A stretch of DNA of 64,000 nt, taken from the NCBI GenBank assembly GCA_035578175.1, contig JAQMRL010000014.1:13654274-13718273 (forward strand). Reading direction: 5' to 3'. The DNA comes from Catonia carolina. Taxonomy: Eukaryota > Arthropoda > Insecta > Hemiptera > Achilidae. Shown here one piece after another: positions 21,861-32,576 of the stretch. Under the pieces are notes generated by a model, which was given only the letters and a program-made list of their open reading frames with translations, was not told the origin of the DNA and searched no databases. The first letter of the stretch is position 1; the number at the start of each line of letters is the position of its first letter. Position numbers and translations under genes: made by a program.

Positions 21861-22799
21861 CGAGGTGTGGCTATTAAATAACAAGACTGACGTTGTAAAA
21901 AATTTATTATTATTTTATACATATTCACTGAATGTCACCTTCAATATACACTCCTTCTCTATCCCTACAACGCTACATGCAAATTTTCTATTGTTGGAAA
22001 CAGTGCTGGAAGTCATCGTCTGTCAGCTCCTTCAGGACACCTGCCACTTTCTCTATTACAGCTTCCACAGACTCAAATCTTGTCCCTTTTAATGCAGATT
22101 TCACCTTAGGGAACAGGAAGAAGTCACAAGGTGCAAGATCTGGTGAATAAGGTAGATGTTCTAACACTGAGATGCTGTACTGGCTAGGAACCTCTTGACA
22201 GATAACGTGGAATGAGCTGGAGCATTGCCTTGGTGGAGAACCCATGATTTTTGTCCTTCCACATTTCGGGGCGTTTTTTCCTTGCTCTTTGACGTAGTTT
22301 ATAAAGTACCTCAAGGTAGTAATATTGATTAATTGTCTGATTTTCAGAGACCCAGTAAAGGTACACATTCCCATGGTTATCATAAAAAACAATAATCATT
22401 GCTTTAAATTTTGACTTGCTCATTCGAGCTTTTTTGGCTCTTGGTGAAGTTCGGCTCTTCCAGTGCATGGATTGGCGCTTTGTATTCGGATTATAAGTAA
22501 AAAAACGTTTCATCACATGTTGTTATCGTTTTCTTAAAAATTTGGGTAATTTTCATTCGCGTACAAAGTGTCAGTACAAATTTTTGCGAGGTTAATTTCA
22601 AACATTTTTGAGTGGCACGTGTGCTGATGGAGCTGACAGAAGATGACTTCCAGCACTTTTTCCAACAATGGAAAATTTACATGGAGCGTTGTAGGGACAG
22701 AGAAAGAGTGTATATTGAAGGTGACAATAAGTGATTATCTGTAAAATAAAAATAAAATTTTTTACAACGTCAGTCTGGTTATTTAATAGCCACACCTCG
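21861..22799. mobile_element. fold-back mariner derivative with two 3' ends
   Basis: TA borders both sides and each end begins CGAGGTGTGGCTATTAAATA. Unlike the complete copy at 59691, the inner 185 bases at both ends are the transposase 3' end: the last codons and stop occur once on the minus strand (left) and again on the plus strand (22620-22733). The element is therefore a large imperfect palindrome joined near 22600. Confidence 0.85.
21988..22520 (-). pseudogene. mariner transposase, C-terminal half
   Basis: On the minus strand it reads MHWKSRTSPRAKKARMSKSK, KNHGFSTK and then LEHLPYSPDLAPCDFFLFPK, with the last catalytic Asp, ending near DDFQHCFQQ. A frame change splits the two parts, and the helix-turn-helix N-terminus is absent. 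It cannot be active. Confidence 0.85.
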
Positions 22800-23377
22800 T
22801 ATTTTATTACAGTTAAATTATTTAATAAATAACAAATTAACTGCTATTACAATAAATAACTTAAACAATTTATTTAATATTACTTACAAAAATTATACAG
22901 AATAAATGTTAAACAATACACAGTAACGTTGACCTTTTCTAACGTAACCGTTAAGCACTTCTCGATTCGCTCACTCAAACATTGATAAATCGAGACTAAA
23001 ACCAGACCGTAAACAAACCGGCGCTTATATAGGTAAGCTAATGGAGAGTTCAAGAAAACACAGAGATTTTAAATATAATAATAAAATATAAAATCCTTCT
23101 AACGGCTTCTAGATAAATCTCAACTGTAAACAAATTAGGATTGAATAGGTGTTACAAAAAGGCCAATTATCTAAACAGGTACCCAACTCTTACAATACCC
23201 GTACAACAATAAACCTGTACTACCTGTAGCTACTATAAATGACCATTTATATTACACATAATTTTTCTAACTATTTCTCGGAAAGCTCTATATATTACTC
23301 TTATTATTTAAGTTAACATTTTAAAACTCTCGAACATTCTCGAACACTATATTCTTTTCGATACTGTCTCAATATAT

Positions 23378-23655
23378 GTATAGGCCTATATATGTGGAAG
23401 GAAATTATTGTTTTCATGTCATTTTTCGAAATCGACTTTTATCGGATATAAGCTACACGTTTTCAGGCTCCCTGAACCTAAAAAACATATATCCTACAAA
23501 GTTGAAACTTGGAACTTAAGTTAGGTACCTTTAAGGAACTCGACACGAAAATTTTCATCAAAACCAGTCAACAAAAGTAGTTTATAAATATGATTATTCA
23601 CTTTTTCGCAATTTTTTCAAAAACGGCTTCTAAGATTTCTTTAAAAAATAATTTA
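23378..23655 (-). mobile_element. repeat R fragment (R12)
   Basis: The 3' part of R in the minus sense, from the damaged hairpin (TATAGGCCTATATATGTGG) to TTCTCAAAAACGG-like sequence. The CA tract is missing. It starts a few bases after the end of A2. Confidence 0.75.
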
Positions 23656-23690
23656 TAAATTTATAATTTATAAATAATTGTTCTGTTCGG

Positions 23691-24185
23691 AACAGACCGT
23701 GAACTCACTTGCTTACGTCAACTATAGCCTAGTCTATTTGATTCAACGTCACCTGTCTGAGCGTGACGGTTCAATCTCGTTCAGTGTTCAGAACAGACCG
23801 TGAACTCACTTGGTGATGTCAACTGGAGCTTAGTATACGATTCAACGTCACCGGGCCGAGCGTGAGGGTTCAGTCTTTTAAGTGTTCACAAAAGACCGTG
23901 AACTCACATTCTGATTTCGACTGGAGCTTAGTATAATAGATTCAGCGTCACCGGCCCGAGCGTGACGGTTCAGTCTCGTTCAGTGTTCACAACAGACCGT
24001 GAACTCACTTTCTGATGAGCTTAGTATAATTGATTCAACGTCACCGGCACGAGCGTGACGATTCAATCTCGTTCAGTGTTCAGAACAGACCGTGAACTCA
24101 TTTGCTGATGTCGACCGGAGCCTAGTATGCTATATTCATCATCACCGGCACGAGCGTGACGGTTTAGTCTCGTTCAGTGTTCTAA
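23691..24185. repeat. satellite: five units of about 98 bp
   Basis: Units starting AACAGACCGTGAACTCA lie at 23691, 23792, 23890, 23991 and 24084, with a partial sixth ending near 24185. Each holds CGTCACCGG...CGAGCGTGACG, which can fold as a stem of CGTCAC/GTGACG. Spacing varies from 93 to 101. It lies about 210 bp beyond the transporter stop codon. Confidence 0.9.
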
Positions 24186-24322
24186 AAGGTGCGCGTAAAG
24201 ATGTTTTCACTTCAAAAATTGAAACAAAACAAAATTACACCCGGGTGAAGCTGTCACGGGCAGATAGAATTTTATATAATGCTTAAGTAAGTAATATAAT
24301 ACAACCATGTAAAAATGAAGTT

Positions 24323-24328
24323 TAGTTT
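24323..24328 (-). terminator. candidate polyadenylation signal of the transporter gene
   Basis: AATAAA on the minus strand, about 70 bases after the stop codon of the transporter. No genomic A-run follows on that strand. Confidence 0.5.
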
Positions 24329-24395
24329 TATTAACTATTACCATAATAGTTATTTAAATACAAACATTTCTATAGAAGTATATTGATAGTTTAAA

Positions 24396-25688
24396 TTATT
24401 CTGCTTCTTGGTCTCGATGTTTAGATTTAGCTTCAATAATAACAAAAGAGAAAGTTCCGAATATATTTGTCAACAACAAAATCAATAATTGACAATAAAG
24501 ACCGATATAGTTACTATAAAAAAATGCAATAGCCCCAAAAGCACATTGAAGAGATTTATAAATAGAAAATGCAACGATTTTATTATCCACAAAAACTCTA
24601 CCCAAAAGTGTTATAATTTGGGTGTTATAACATGCTTCCCCAAATCCTAAAAGGAAGCTACATGTTATAGCTAATTCTATGCGTGGAGTTATAACACTTT
24701 CTTCATGGGTATATTCATATGGTGATGGATTTGGTAAATTGATTCCAATTGAAATCAATGCCATTAGATCGATAAAAAATCCGAATAAAACTACAACACT
24801 GAGATTCCACGGCGGTTTTTTCACAAACAGTCCAGTCAATCCAAATATCATTCCACCGAAAATTTCACCCATCCCGGCAAAAACACCTGATAATCCTAAT
24901 AAATCAATTGTATCATCACCAAATGCATTTGTAAAAACAATACAAGTTCCATAAACTGCACTGTGAAATGCCATCATCAATCCACTGTTAATCATTGTTG
25001 GCCAAAATAACAACATATATTTCGATCTACATACACTACAACAATCTTGGAACGTCCTCGATTTTCTTGCAGCAGTCACTTGATATGAATCCTTCGGCAT
25101 TGAAGCAGGTCTCAACACAATTATGATTATCAAACCGACACAACTTACTGCAGTTAATATACTAGTCATTAAAAGTCTAGATTTTTCTTTGATATAAGTT
25201 TCATCTCGAAATATATAAAAGAATACGGCATTTCCAAATGGAAAACACATCTGAAACATTGTATAGAATAAACTGGCATTTCTTACTACAGTCATGTAAT
25301 CCGAATTTTGCAACAAATATCGTCCCTGCCCTGTCCATAATAACGCACCACCAAAACCCATAATAGCTGATGCAGGATAAACACAATATATTCTTGGATA
25401 CAGAAACGAAGTTACATATATCACACATGATAATGATCCTAAAGCCATCGACACTCTTGGACCTAGCTTTGTAACAATCCATGGTGAAATCCAGACACAT
25501 AACGATGCAACTCCAAATAAAATACCAAGACTTATATAAAAATCAGGTTTACCATATCTTACATCATAATCAAGTGTTTCTAAAACCACTCTTTCGGTGT
25601 AAACTGTCGTTCGAAATCCAACAAATAATATTACAAATCCTGTAGAAAGACATAATATGTTTAATAATCTTTTATCGCAATATTCCAT
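24396..25688 (-). CDS. MFSD11: UNC93-like / MFSD11-type membrane transporter, single exon
   Basis: An uninterrupted 430-codon frame, close to the usual length of about 450 for MFSD11. About twelve hydrophobic segments can be placed: roughly residues 9-28, 50-70, 78-97, 103-121, 137-160, 172-192, 226-246, 262-287, 294-317, 338-356, 373-390 and 396-417, in the major facilitator layout. Family-typical runs are ALLWTGQGRYL (115-125), AVYGTCI (244-250), LLGLSGVFAGMGEIFGG (263-279), CSFLLGFGEACYNTQ (343-357) and AFFYSNY (388-394). These fit the UNC93-like branch, and MFSD11 in particular; members are multi-pass membrane proteins of unclear substrate. The first Met starts a short cytosolic tail before segment 1. 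The start context is weak (C at -3, G at +4). The gene has no intron here and stands alone among repeats. It could be a single-exon gene or an old retrocopy; no poly-A tract or flanking repeat supports the latter. Confidence 0.9.
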   Translation of the reverse strand: MEYCDKRLLNILCLSTGFVILFVGFRTTVYTERVVLETLDYDVRYGKPDFYISLGILFGVASLCVWISPWIVTKLGPRVSMALGSLSCVIYVTSFLYPRIYCVYPASAIMGFGGALLWTGQGRYLLQNSDYMTVVRNASLFYTMFQMCFPFGNAVFFYIFRDETYIKEKSRLLMTSILTAVSCVGLIIIIVLRPASMPKDSYQVTAARKSRTFQDCCSVCRSKYMLLFWPTMINSGLMMAFHSAVYGTCIVFTNAFGDDTIDLLGLSGVFAGMGEIFGGMIFGLTGLFVKKPPWNLSVVVLFGFFIDLMALISIGINLPNPSPYEYTHEESVITPRIELAITCSFLLGFGEACYNTQIITLLGRVFVDNKIVAFSIYKSLQCAFGAIAFFYSNYIGLYCQLLILLLTNIFGTFSFVIIEAKSKHRDQEAE

Positions 25689-26019
25689 TCGTTCCTTTAT
25701 ACAATTCTTGTTGAAAAAAATATCATAAATGTAAACAATAAGTAAACAACGTTTATAATTTTGTTTGTTTATTTAAAAAAATTTATTTACATCAGCTGAT
25801 AAAACAAGCAGTTTCCTAATGTGAAATTAACAAATTCCTTTCATGGATGATGACAATTTTTAATACCTTTGATTTATGCCAAAATCCACTAATGATTTCT
25901 GTATCTACTCTTTAAGAGGAATCGAATGACACTATTGTTTCCAAATTCCGAATTTGATTTCTTGACTTCCGGTTTTGAGCCACTTTCAATACTAGAACTT
26001 ACTTTGAACCCAATAGAGG
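25689..26019. other. region upstream of the transporter, with repeat Y
   Basis: It holds the presumed promoter of the transporter gene, though no convincing TATA box or initiator stands out. A copy of repeat Y (ATCTACTCTTTAAGAG to TTTCTTGACTTCCGG) occupies about 25892-25983 and resembles 343-441 and 488-588. Confidence 0.5.
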
Positions 26020-26178
26020 AGGTGTATTTTTTTGTTTAACGTCAGACTGTTCTGTAATTACTGCTAATGCAGACAGTGAAGGATGAAATGATTTTTTGTA
26101 ACTTATGAAAATATGCCGTGCCTGAATGGGATTCAAACCCAAGACCCAAGAGGAGGTGGATGTAATAAGAAGGGCGTG
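26020..26178 (-). mobile_element. SINE Q, minus copy
   Basis: On the minus strand GGGTTTGAATCCCATTCAGG is the B box region and the 3' end is GACGTTAAACAAA. The A box is degenerate (left of CACGCCCTTC). Confidence 0.65.
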
Positions 26179-26299
26179 AGTCATGATGTATAAGTTTTGA
26201 TAAAATCTTATGGAAAGTTTACTAATCCATGTGACATTTTTAACTGTTTAGTAAAAGAAAAATGATATTTACATTAAAAATACTACATATATTTTTAAT

Positions 26300-27220
26300 T
26301 TTTCTTGCCTATATGAATATATAGGAAAAAAGTATTGTTTTCATGTCGATTTTTCGAAAACGACTTTTCACCGGATCTACACGTTTTTAGTCCCCCTGAA
26401 TCCGAAAAACATGATTTTAGCGATTGTTCTGTGTGTGTGTGAACTGAATATCTTCAGACGGAACATCATACGAACTTGAAACTTAAAACTTATGTTAGAT
26501 ACCACAAGAAGACCCGACACAAACATTTTCATCAAAATCGGACAACCGGAAGTAGTAGTTTATTCGTGTCATTTTTCACTTTTTTGCGATTTTCTCAAAA
26601 ACTGCTACTACGATCCTTTTAAAGTCGCCTCATTTACTAAATTTTTAATGCTCTATATGACAGGGTAGGCGCCATGTCTGCTGCAATTCTTGAAAAGACT
26701 GTTTTCACGTAGAACAAAATTGTTTATTTTTAAAAATTGGCGGCTTTAATATGAATTTAAGCACAAAAATGTATAATAAAAGTTGTAGAGGATTTAAAAT
26801 CTTACAACTTTTATTTCGAACATATTTTTGTTTAAGATTTAGTTTGGCGGTAATTAGCGATTTTCTGGTTTTTTCTCACGAAAACGTGTAAAAAAATAGA
26901 ATTTTTTTCAAAGAATTCAGCCTTAGCATGCATTTTACGACAAAAAAGTATTTAATCAAATTTATATTGAATGATCTACAACTTTTATTTAAGCATTTTT
27001 CTCTACAGAGCCTAGTCTAGCGTGAAAATGATTTTCCGTATTTTTAAGCCAAACTGAGGTAGATTTTAATTTGGCATCATTCACTCATGATTAAAATGAG
27101 GTTAGGTTTTTTGAGATTAATTTTTTGTTTATTTCTAATGTGTTTTTACTATTATTAGTTTATACTGTTCATTATTTACATTGTCAAGAGAAAGTCGTGT
27201 GAGTGTTTCACTACAGATTT
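26300..27220 (-). mobile_element. repeat R copy, near full length (R13)
   Basis: Starts TTCTTGCCTATATGAATATA and ends GTGTTTCACTACAGAT. The microsatellite is only (GT)5-6 at about 26428. All internal blocks, including the AGTTGTAGAGGATTT stem, are present. Confidence 0.9.
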
Positions 27221-27801
27221 TTTTTTTAATAAGAAATAGTGATTTTGAAATGAATTGGAGTGTGTTAACAGAGTGAGGATTGATTCTGTCTTTAAAAATT
27301 TTTTAAAATTATAATTGATACCGTGGGAAAGTGAAAATTATATAAAATTCATACAAAATATATTTTTAAGTGCATAAAGTAAATAAATAAAACAAACAGT
27401 TGGATGTTATTTTGACCAAAAGTGTTAACGCACCTAATAACCTCACATTGTTTCTACATTGTTACTTAAAAAGAGATATTCTAAAAGTACTTGTAATGAA
27501 TTGAAAAAGTTATTTGACATTGTTTAAAATTCGAATCACATTGTTGTTTGATTGTTTTAAAAAGGAAAACAAGACAAGTAAAATTGAAATTAAAAGAAAT
27601 AACTGAATTTTACGTTTAAACTTACCTGAATTTAATTTTTAAAATCCCTTGTCATTTTGTATGTACAACTTTTTCTTTTCCTTATAAAAAAAACAACAGT
27701 TAAAATTTTTGATGCGTTTTTAACTTGTGAATTAGGTCTGAGCGAACTTCTCAAGTTTAATATATCTAAAGATATTTTTCATCTCTATATTATTATTATT
27801 A
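27221..27801. other. unassigned AT-rich stretch
   Basis: No gene or repeat was recognised. A 66-codon frame at 27657-27857 is AT-biased and ends in the duplicated block described next. Confidence 0.4.
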
Positions 27802-28015
27802 TAATTAATTATAAGTTATGTGAACGCGAAAGTTGTCGATTACTTCAATGTCAATGAGATTAAACATCTGGTGTTTAATAGTTACACGACTTTCTTTTAC
27901 CCACATGTTGTTTATGTCTTTAGCTGAAACAATGGTTTAAACCTCTAGAGGTTTTACTAAGTAAAAGAAGAGTATGGTGGTTTACCATCCCTTCCTCACT
28001 GAATGGAAACAAAAG
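27802..28015. repeat. duplicated block, copy 1 (R 5' end plus SINE S tail)
   Basis: TAAGTTATGTGAACGCGAAAG to CCCACATGTTG, followed by the 3' end of SINE S (minus sense), is repeated at 29026-29232. The block includes a diverged R start (ATCTGGTGTTTAATAG). The two copies flank R14. Confidence 0.75.
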
Positions 28016-28049
28016 TTTAACTATTATAGTAAAGGTAGGTATGTATTTC

Positions 28050-28188
28050 TTTCTCTTGCCTATATGAATACATAGAAAGGGAAAGCATTGTTTTCATGTC
28101 AATTTTTCGAAATCGAGGTTTCACCAGATCTATACGTTTTTATACCCCCTGAACCGAAAAAACATGTTTTTAGCGATTGTGTGTGTGT

Positions 28189-28224
<36 letters not shown>

Positions 28225-29017
28225 GTGTGTGTGTGCGCGCGCGCGCGTGTGTGTAAACAAAATATCTCAAAACAAAACATCGCACAAACTTGAAACTTAA
28301 GTTTTATACTACTAGCGGACCCGATACTAATATTTTCATCAAAATCGGTCAACCAGAATTCGCGTCATTTTTCACTTTTTTGCAATTTTTTCAAAAACAA
28401 GTCCTACCATTTTTTTTTTTTGAAAATCGCTTAGTTTACTTAATTTTTTATGCTCTACAAGATAGGGTAGGCCCCATGTCTGCTGAAATTCTTGGAAAGG
28501 TTGTTTTCACGTAAAAAATGTATTTTAAGATTACGGCTTTAATATGGATTTTAGCGCAAATATAATATATAATAAAATTTGTAGAGAATTTAAAATCCTA
28601 CATTCGTTATTTCAAACATTTTTTTGTATAACGCTTACTTTAGCGGCAATTAGCGATTTTCTGTTTTGTTTTCACGAAATCGTGTAAAATTCAAGATTTC
28701 AGCTTTCGTATGCATTTTAATACAAAAGTAGGCCTATATGTAATAAAATTTATAGGAAATTAAAAGATCTCCAAATTTTGTTAAAAACGTTTTTCTCTAC
28801 AGAGCCTAGTTTAGCGTGTAGGAGTGATTATCCGTATTCTTAAGCCAAACTGTGGTTGATTTTCATTTTGCGTCTTTCACTCATGATTAAAATTAGGTTA
28901 TGTTTTTTGAGGTTAGTTTTTTGTTTATTTCTAATGTTTTATTACTAATATTACGTTATATTGTTCATTATTTGCATTGGCAAGAGAAAGTCGTGTGAGT
29001 GTTTTACACCAGATTTT
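28050..29017 (-). mobile_element. repeat R copy, near full length (R14)
   Basis: Starts TTTCTCTTGCCTATATGAAT and ends GTGTTTTACACCAGAT. A GT/GC tract lies at 28179-28254. TAGGCCTA at 28729-28736 falls at the same R site as in R7 (16932). Confidence 0.9.
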
Positions 29018-29025
29018 TATAATCA

Positions 29026-29232
29026 ATTGTAAGTTATGTAAACGCGAAAGTCGTCGATTACTTCAATGTCAATGAGATTAAAAATCTGGTGTTAAATACT
29101 TAAAAAGACTTTATTTTACCCACATGTTGTTTAGGTCATCAGCCGAAAGGATGGTTTGAACCTCTAGAGGTTTTACTAAGTAAAACGAGGAATAAGGTGG
29201 TTTACAAATGCCTTCCTCACTGAGTGGAAAAG
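29026..29232. repeat. duplicated block, copy 2, cut by mariner
   Basis: Second copy of the block at 27802-28015, here with a better SINE S 3' end (GTCATCAGCCGAAAGGATGG). A truncated mariner follows at the TA at 29233-29234. Confidence 0.75.
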
Positions 29233-29234
29233 TA

Positions 29235-29592
29235 CGAGGTGTGTCTATTAAATAACGAGACTGACGTAAAATATTAATTTCAATTTTATGCATAATCACT
29301 TATTGTCACCTTCAATATACACTCCTTCTCTATCCCTACAACGCTCCATGCGAATTTTACATTTTTGGAAATAGTGCTGGAAGTCATCTTCTGTCAGCTC
29401 CTTCAGGACACGTGCCGCTTTCTCTTCTAAAGCTTCCACAGACTCAAAGCTTGTCCCGTTTAATGCAGATTTCACCTTAGGGAACAGATAGAATTCACAT
29501 GATGCAAAATCTGGTGAATAAGGTGGATATTCTAACACTAAGATGCTGTACTTGGGGCTAGGAACCTCTTGACAGATAACGCGTTTCAAAAT
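29235..29592 (-). pseudogene. mariner 3' end with transposase C-terminus
   Basis: The terminal repeat CGAGGTGTGTCTATTAAATA is followed, on the minus strand, by the last 97 transposase codons (YSPDFASCEFYLFPKVKSA to DREGVYIEGDNK). The third catalytic Asp is replaced: the usual CDF reads CEF. The 5' part is lost. Confidence 0.85.
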
Positions 29593-29639
29593 TTTTAATG
29601 TTGTTTAAAAATTGCCGTATCGAGGTTGGGGGACAAAAA

Positions 29640-29831
29640 GACCCGGTTTTCTTTTTATGCATGACCCGGTTGATTTTTATTATGCATGATTCACTCGTGA
29701 TTAAAATAAGGTAATGTTTTTTAAGGTTAATTTTTTGTTTATTTCTAATATTTTATTACTAAGTTTACGTCATATTGTTAATTATTTGCATTCGCAAGAG
29801 AAAGTCGTTGAGTGTTTCACACCTGATTTTT
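29640..29831 (-). mobile_element. repeat R 5' fragment (R15)
   Basis: The last 190 bases of minus-sense R, ending GTGTTTCACACCTGAT. A short duplication of ATGCATGA/CCCGGTT lies at its inner edge. Confidence 0.7.
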
Positions 29832-29837
29832 TTATTT

Positions 29838-29995
29838 ATTTAAAGTTGAATCAACAGCTTAGTCATTAGCAACTACTGTGAGTTTTGGTACCTGCACGGT
29901 GGTTTTAACGTTTTAATTTCCAGATTCTAACCGGGAATCGAACCCGGAACATTTTGCTTTGTAGGCTAGCAAATCACTACGCCACGGAGGCGGTT
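29838..29995 (-). mobile_element. SINE Q, minus copy
   Basis: On the minus strand: CTCCGTGGCGTAGTGATTTG (A box), CCGGGTTCGATTCCCGGTTA (B box), then a diverged body. The head closely resembles that at 9272. The B box is perfect. Confidence 0.75.
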
Positions 29996-30190
29996 TCAAA
30001 ATATATTATTCCATTATTATTTGTTTAAAAAAGTTTTTTAGAAATGTTTAGTTATCCGGACATTGGCACTTCATGGATAACTTATAGGTGTCCGGTAAAC
30101 CGGATGTTATAACTAAGTAAAATATATTGAGACATCCTGTTTTCCGAACGTTGGTACTGAAAGAGTTAATAGTTTATAAAACAATATTGT
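29996..30190. other. possible pogo-type fragment
   Basis: ATCCGGACATTGG, GTGTCCGGTAAACCGGATG and TTTTCCGAACGTTGG recall pogo/Tigger ends, but no paired termini were found. Confidence 0.3.
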
Positions 30191-30201
30191 AAAAACTAAT
30201 T

Positions 30202-30596
30202 GTTGTTGTTTAGGTCAACAGCCGAAAGGCTGGTTCGAACCTCTAGAGGTTTTACTAAGTAAAACGAGGAGTGAGGTAGTTTACCATTGCCTTCCTCACT
30301 GAATGGAAAAGTATGCTTATCAGCATGCCGGGCCCTCTGAAAAGCACATATTTTCCAATCTGTAAATGACACCTTCACTTCATTCACCAAAGGGTCTGGC
30401 TGTACAATGAAATTCATTACTTTCAGAGGAGATAACTCTGATTAGTGTCTTTTACACCTCTACCTCTTCTGTTCTTAAATGATTCAGTCATTTAATTGGC
30501 TGACCATGTGATAAGAAACAGAACTATTTATTTTAGCCCTGCAACGAACAGATTGAGTGTAAATAATTTGACCCTCCACCTGTCTGTTATGGGCAG
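30202..30596 (-). mobile_element. SINE S, complete 395-bp copy (S3)
   Basis: The 11-bp repeat AAAAACTAATT flanks it (30191-30201 and 30597-30607). The tail on the minus strand is GACCTAAACAACAACA. Same length as S2. A 73-codon minus frame inside is shared with other copies. Confidence 0.9.
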
Positions 30597-30607
30597 AAAA
30601 ACTAATT

Positions 30608-30965
30608 ATCAGTGGGTAAAGCAGTGATATCTGCTGTTTGTGCAATGATTTTAATATCGATTGAATGGAATTTTTTTTTGAAAAGTTCATTGCTTTATTG
30701 ACGCCCAGTGTAATGTAGCGATTGAAAAACGTTAATTGTTGTTGTCAGAGGTACAAGAATAAGGTCCTGAGTTTGGTCTTGTCTTGCCCCGCCCAATGAC
30801 TGGCAACTGACCTGAGGCGGGGTCACACGACCCCCCGCGGGCCAAAACCTTTTTCTTAATCAAACTAACTATTCGATTATCACTATTATAAAAATTATCA
30901 TACTCACCATAAGGATGAATCATTTTGTCACACCTTAACTTAATCTCTACTGATATAATATCATG
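30608..30965. other. unassigned stretch with a GC-rich patch
   Basis: 30770-30845 is unusually GC-rich (GCCCCGCCCAATGACTGG, GGCGGGGTCACACGACC) and can form a CCCGCC/GGCGGG stem. Its origin is unknown. Confidence 0.4.
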
Positions 30966-31108
30966 CGCGTGTGAACAAAATATTTCAAGAACGGTATATC
31001 GTACGAACTTGAAACTTGGAAATTAAGATAGGTACAATAATCGAACCCAATTTCAACATTTTCATCAAAATCTGTCAACCGGAAGTAGTAGTTTATTTAT
31101 GTGATTAT
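30966..31108 (-). mobile_element. repeat R fragment (R16)
   Basis: Middle of R in the minus sense, from GTGTGAACAAAATATTTC to AGTAGTAGTTTATTTATGTG. It abuts a plus-sense R, so the two converge. Confidence 0.75.
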
Positions 31109-31111
31109 TCA

Positions 31112-32096
31112 TGAGCATGTGAAACACTCACACAACTTTCTCTTGAGAATGCAAATAATTAACAATATAACCTAATATTAGTAATAAACCACTAGAAATA
31201 AACAAACAATTAACCTCAATAAACATAACCTAATTTAAATCATGAGTAAAAGACGCGAAATGAAAATCAATGTCAGTTTGGCTTTAAAATACGGATAATC
31301 ACTCTTTCACGCTAAACTAGGCTTTGTAGAGAAAAATGCTCAAAATAAAAGTTGTAGATCTCTTAATTTTCTGTATAAATTTGATGACAGTACACACTTT
31401 TACCGTAAAATGGATACTAAGGCTAAAATCTTTAAAAAAATCGGTTGTTTTACACGTTTTCGTGAGAAAAAAAAACAGAAAATTGCTACCGCTAGGCCTA
31501 AATTAAGCGTCATACAAAATAAATAATAGTTAAAATAAAAGTTTTAGGGTTTTAAATTCTCTACAACTTTTATTATACATTTTTTGCGGTAAAATGCAAA
31601 TTAAAGCCTCAATATTAAAAAAAATATTTTTACGAAAAAACAACCTCCCAGAGTATTTCAGCAGACATGGTGTCTACCCTGTCTTGTAGAGCATAAAAAA
31701 ATTAGTAAATGAGGCAATTTTTAAAAAAATCGTAGGAACCGCTTTTGAGAAAATCGCATAAAAGTGAAAAAGACACGAATAAACTACTACTTCCGGTTGA
31801 CCGATTTTGATGAAAATGTTCGTATCGGGTCCTCTAGTAGTATCTAACTTAAGTCACAAGTTTCAAGTTCGTACGATGTTCCGTTTTTGAGATATTCTGT
31901 TTACACGCGCGCGCGCGCGCACGCGCACATACACACACACACACACAGCCTCCCACACACACAGACCAATCGCTAAAATCATGTTTTATGATTCAGGGGG
32001 TCTGAAAACGTGTAGATCCCGTTAAAACTCGATTTCAAAAAATTGACATGAAAACAATACTTTCCTTCCTGTATATTCATATAGGCAAGAGAAAGA
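31112..32096 (+). mobile_element. repeat R copy, near full length (R17)
   Basis: Runs from CATGTGAAACACTCACAC to CATATAGGCAAGAGAAAG. It has a GC/CA tract (31906-31970) and TAGGCCTA at 31493-31500, where other copies read CCGCTAAACTAAGCG. Confidence 0.9.
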
Positions 32097-32139
32097 AAAA
32101 TATCACCTCAATTTCTATGTTTTTAAGATCTAAATAATA

Positions 32140-32576
32140 GAGTGAGTGGAATGACTGCTAAAATTCTGGCGATGATGTGCACTCGAAGTAAAAATTTTTT
32201 ATTTTTAAATTGCGGCCTCAATATGCATTCAAAAGAAAAATTTATACAATTAAAGTTACAGAACAATTATAAACCTACTACTTTTATTTCAAACATCTCC
32301 TTATACAAGGCTTTGTTTAGCGACAATTAGTGATTTCCTGAATTTTTTTTATCAATAACGGTAAAAAAATGTAATTTTATAATATTGCGGCTTCAGTATG
32401 CATTTTACGACAAAGAAGTATTAAATTTCTTGTAAAGATCGTGAATTAATGATTTTCCGTATTTTTAAGTTCTGAAGAGTTGATTTTCATTTTGCGTCAT
32501 TCACTCATGATTAAAATTAGGTTATGTGTTTTTATTTTACATTGTTTACTCATGATTAAATTTGTTTATAAGTTTT
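32140..32576 (-). mobile_element. repeat R fragment (R18)
   Basis: Diverged R 5' half in the minus sense. It ends where repeat U starts, so the R 5' end is lost or displaced. Confidence 0.65.

Larger units (their letters stand above)
21667..23371 (-). mobile_element. solo LTR, family A (A2), carrying a fold-back mariner
   Basis: Starts TGTGACACTTATCTC and ends GATACTGTCTCA, with ATAT on both sides (21663-21666 and 23372-23375). Without the mariner insertion it is about 764 bp, near the size of A1. The minus strand has a CCTATATAAGCG TATA box near 23030. The end has changed from GTCACA to GTCTCA. Confidence 0.8.

Noticed and set aside
23691..24185. CRISPR-like array
   Set aside because: The whole 98-bp unit repeats, with no unique spacers, and the genome is eukaryotic.
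24396..25688. Processed pseudogene status for the transporter
   Set aside because: The frame is intact over 430 codons with all family motifs. There is no A-tract after the polyadenylation signal and no flanking direct repeat was found, so decay is not supported.
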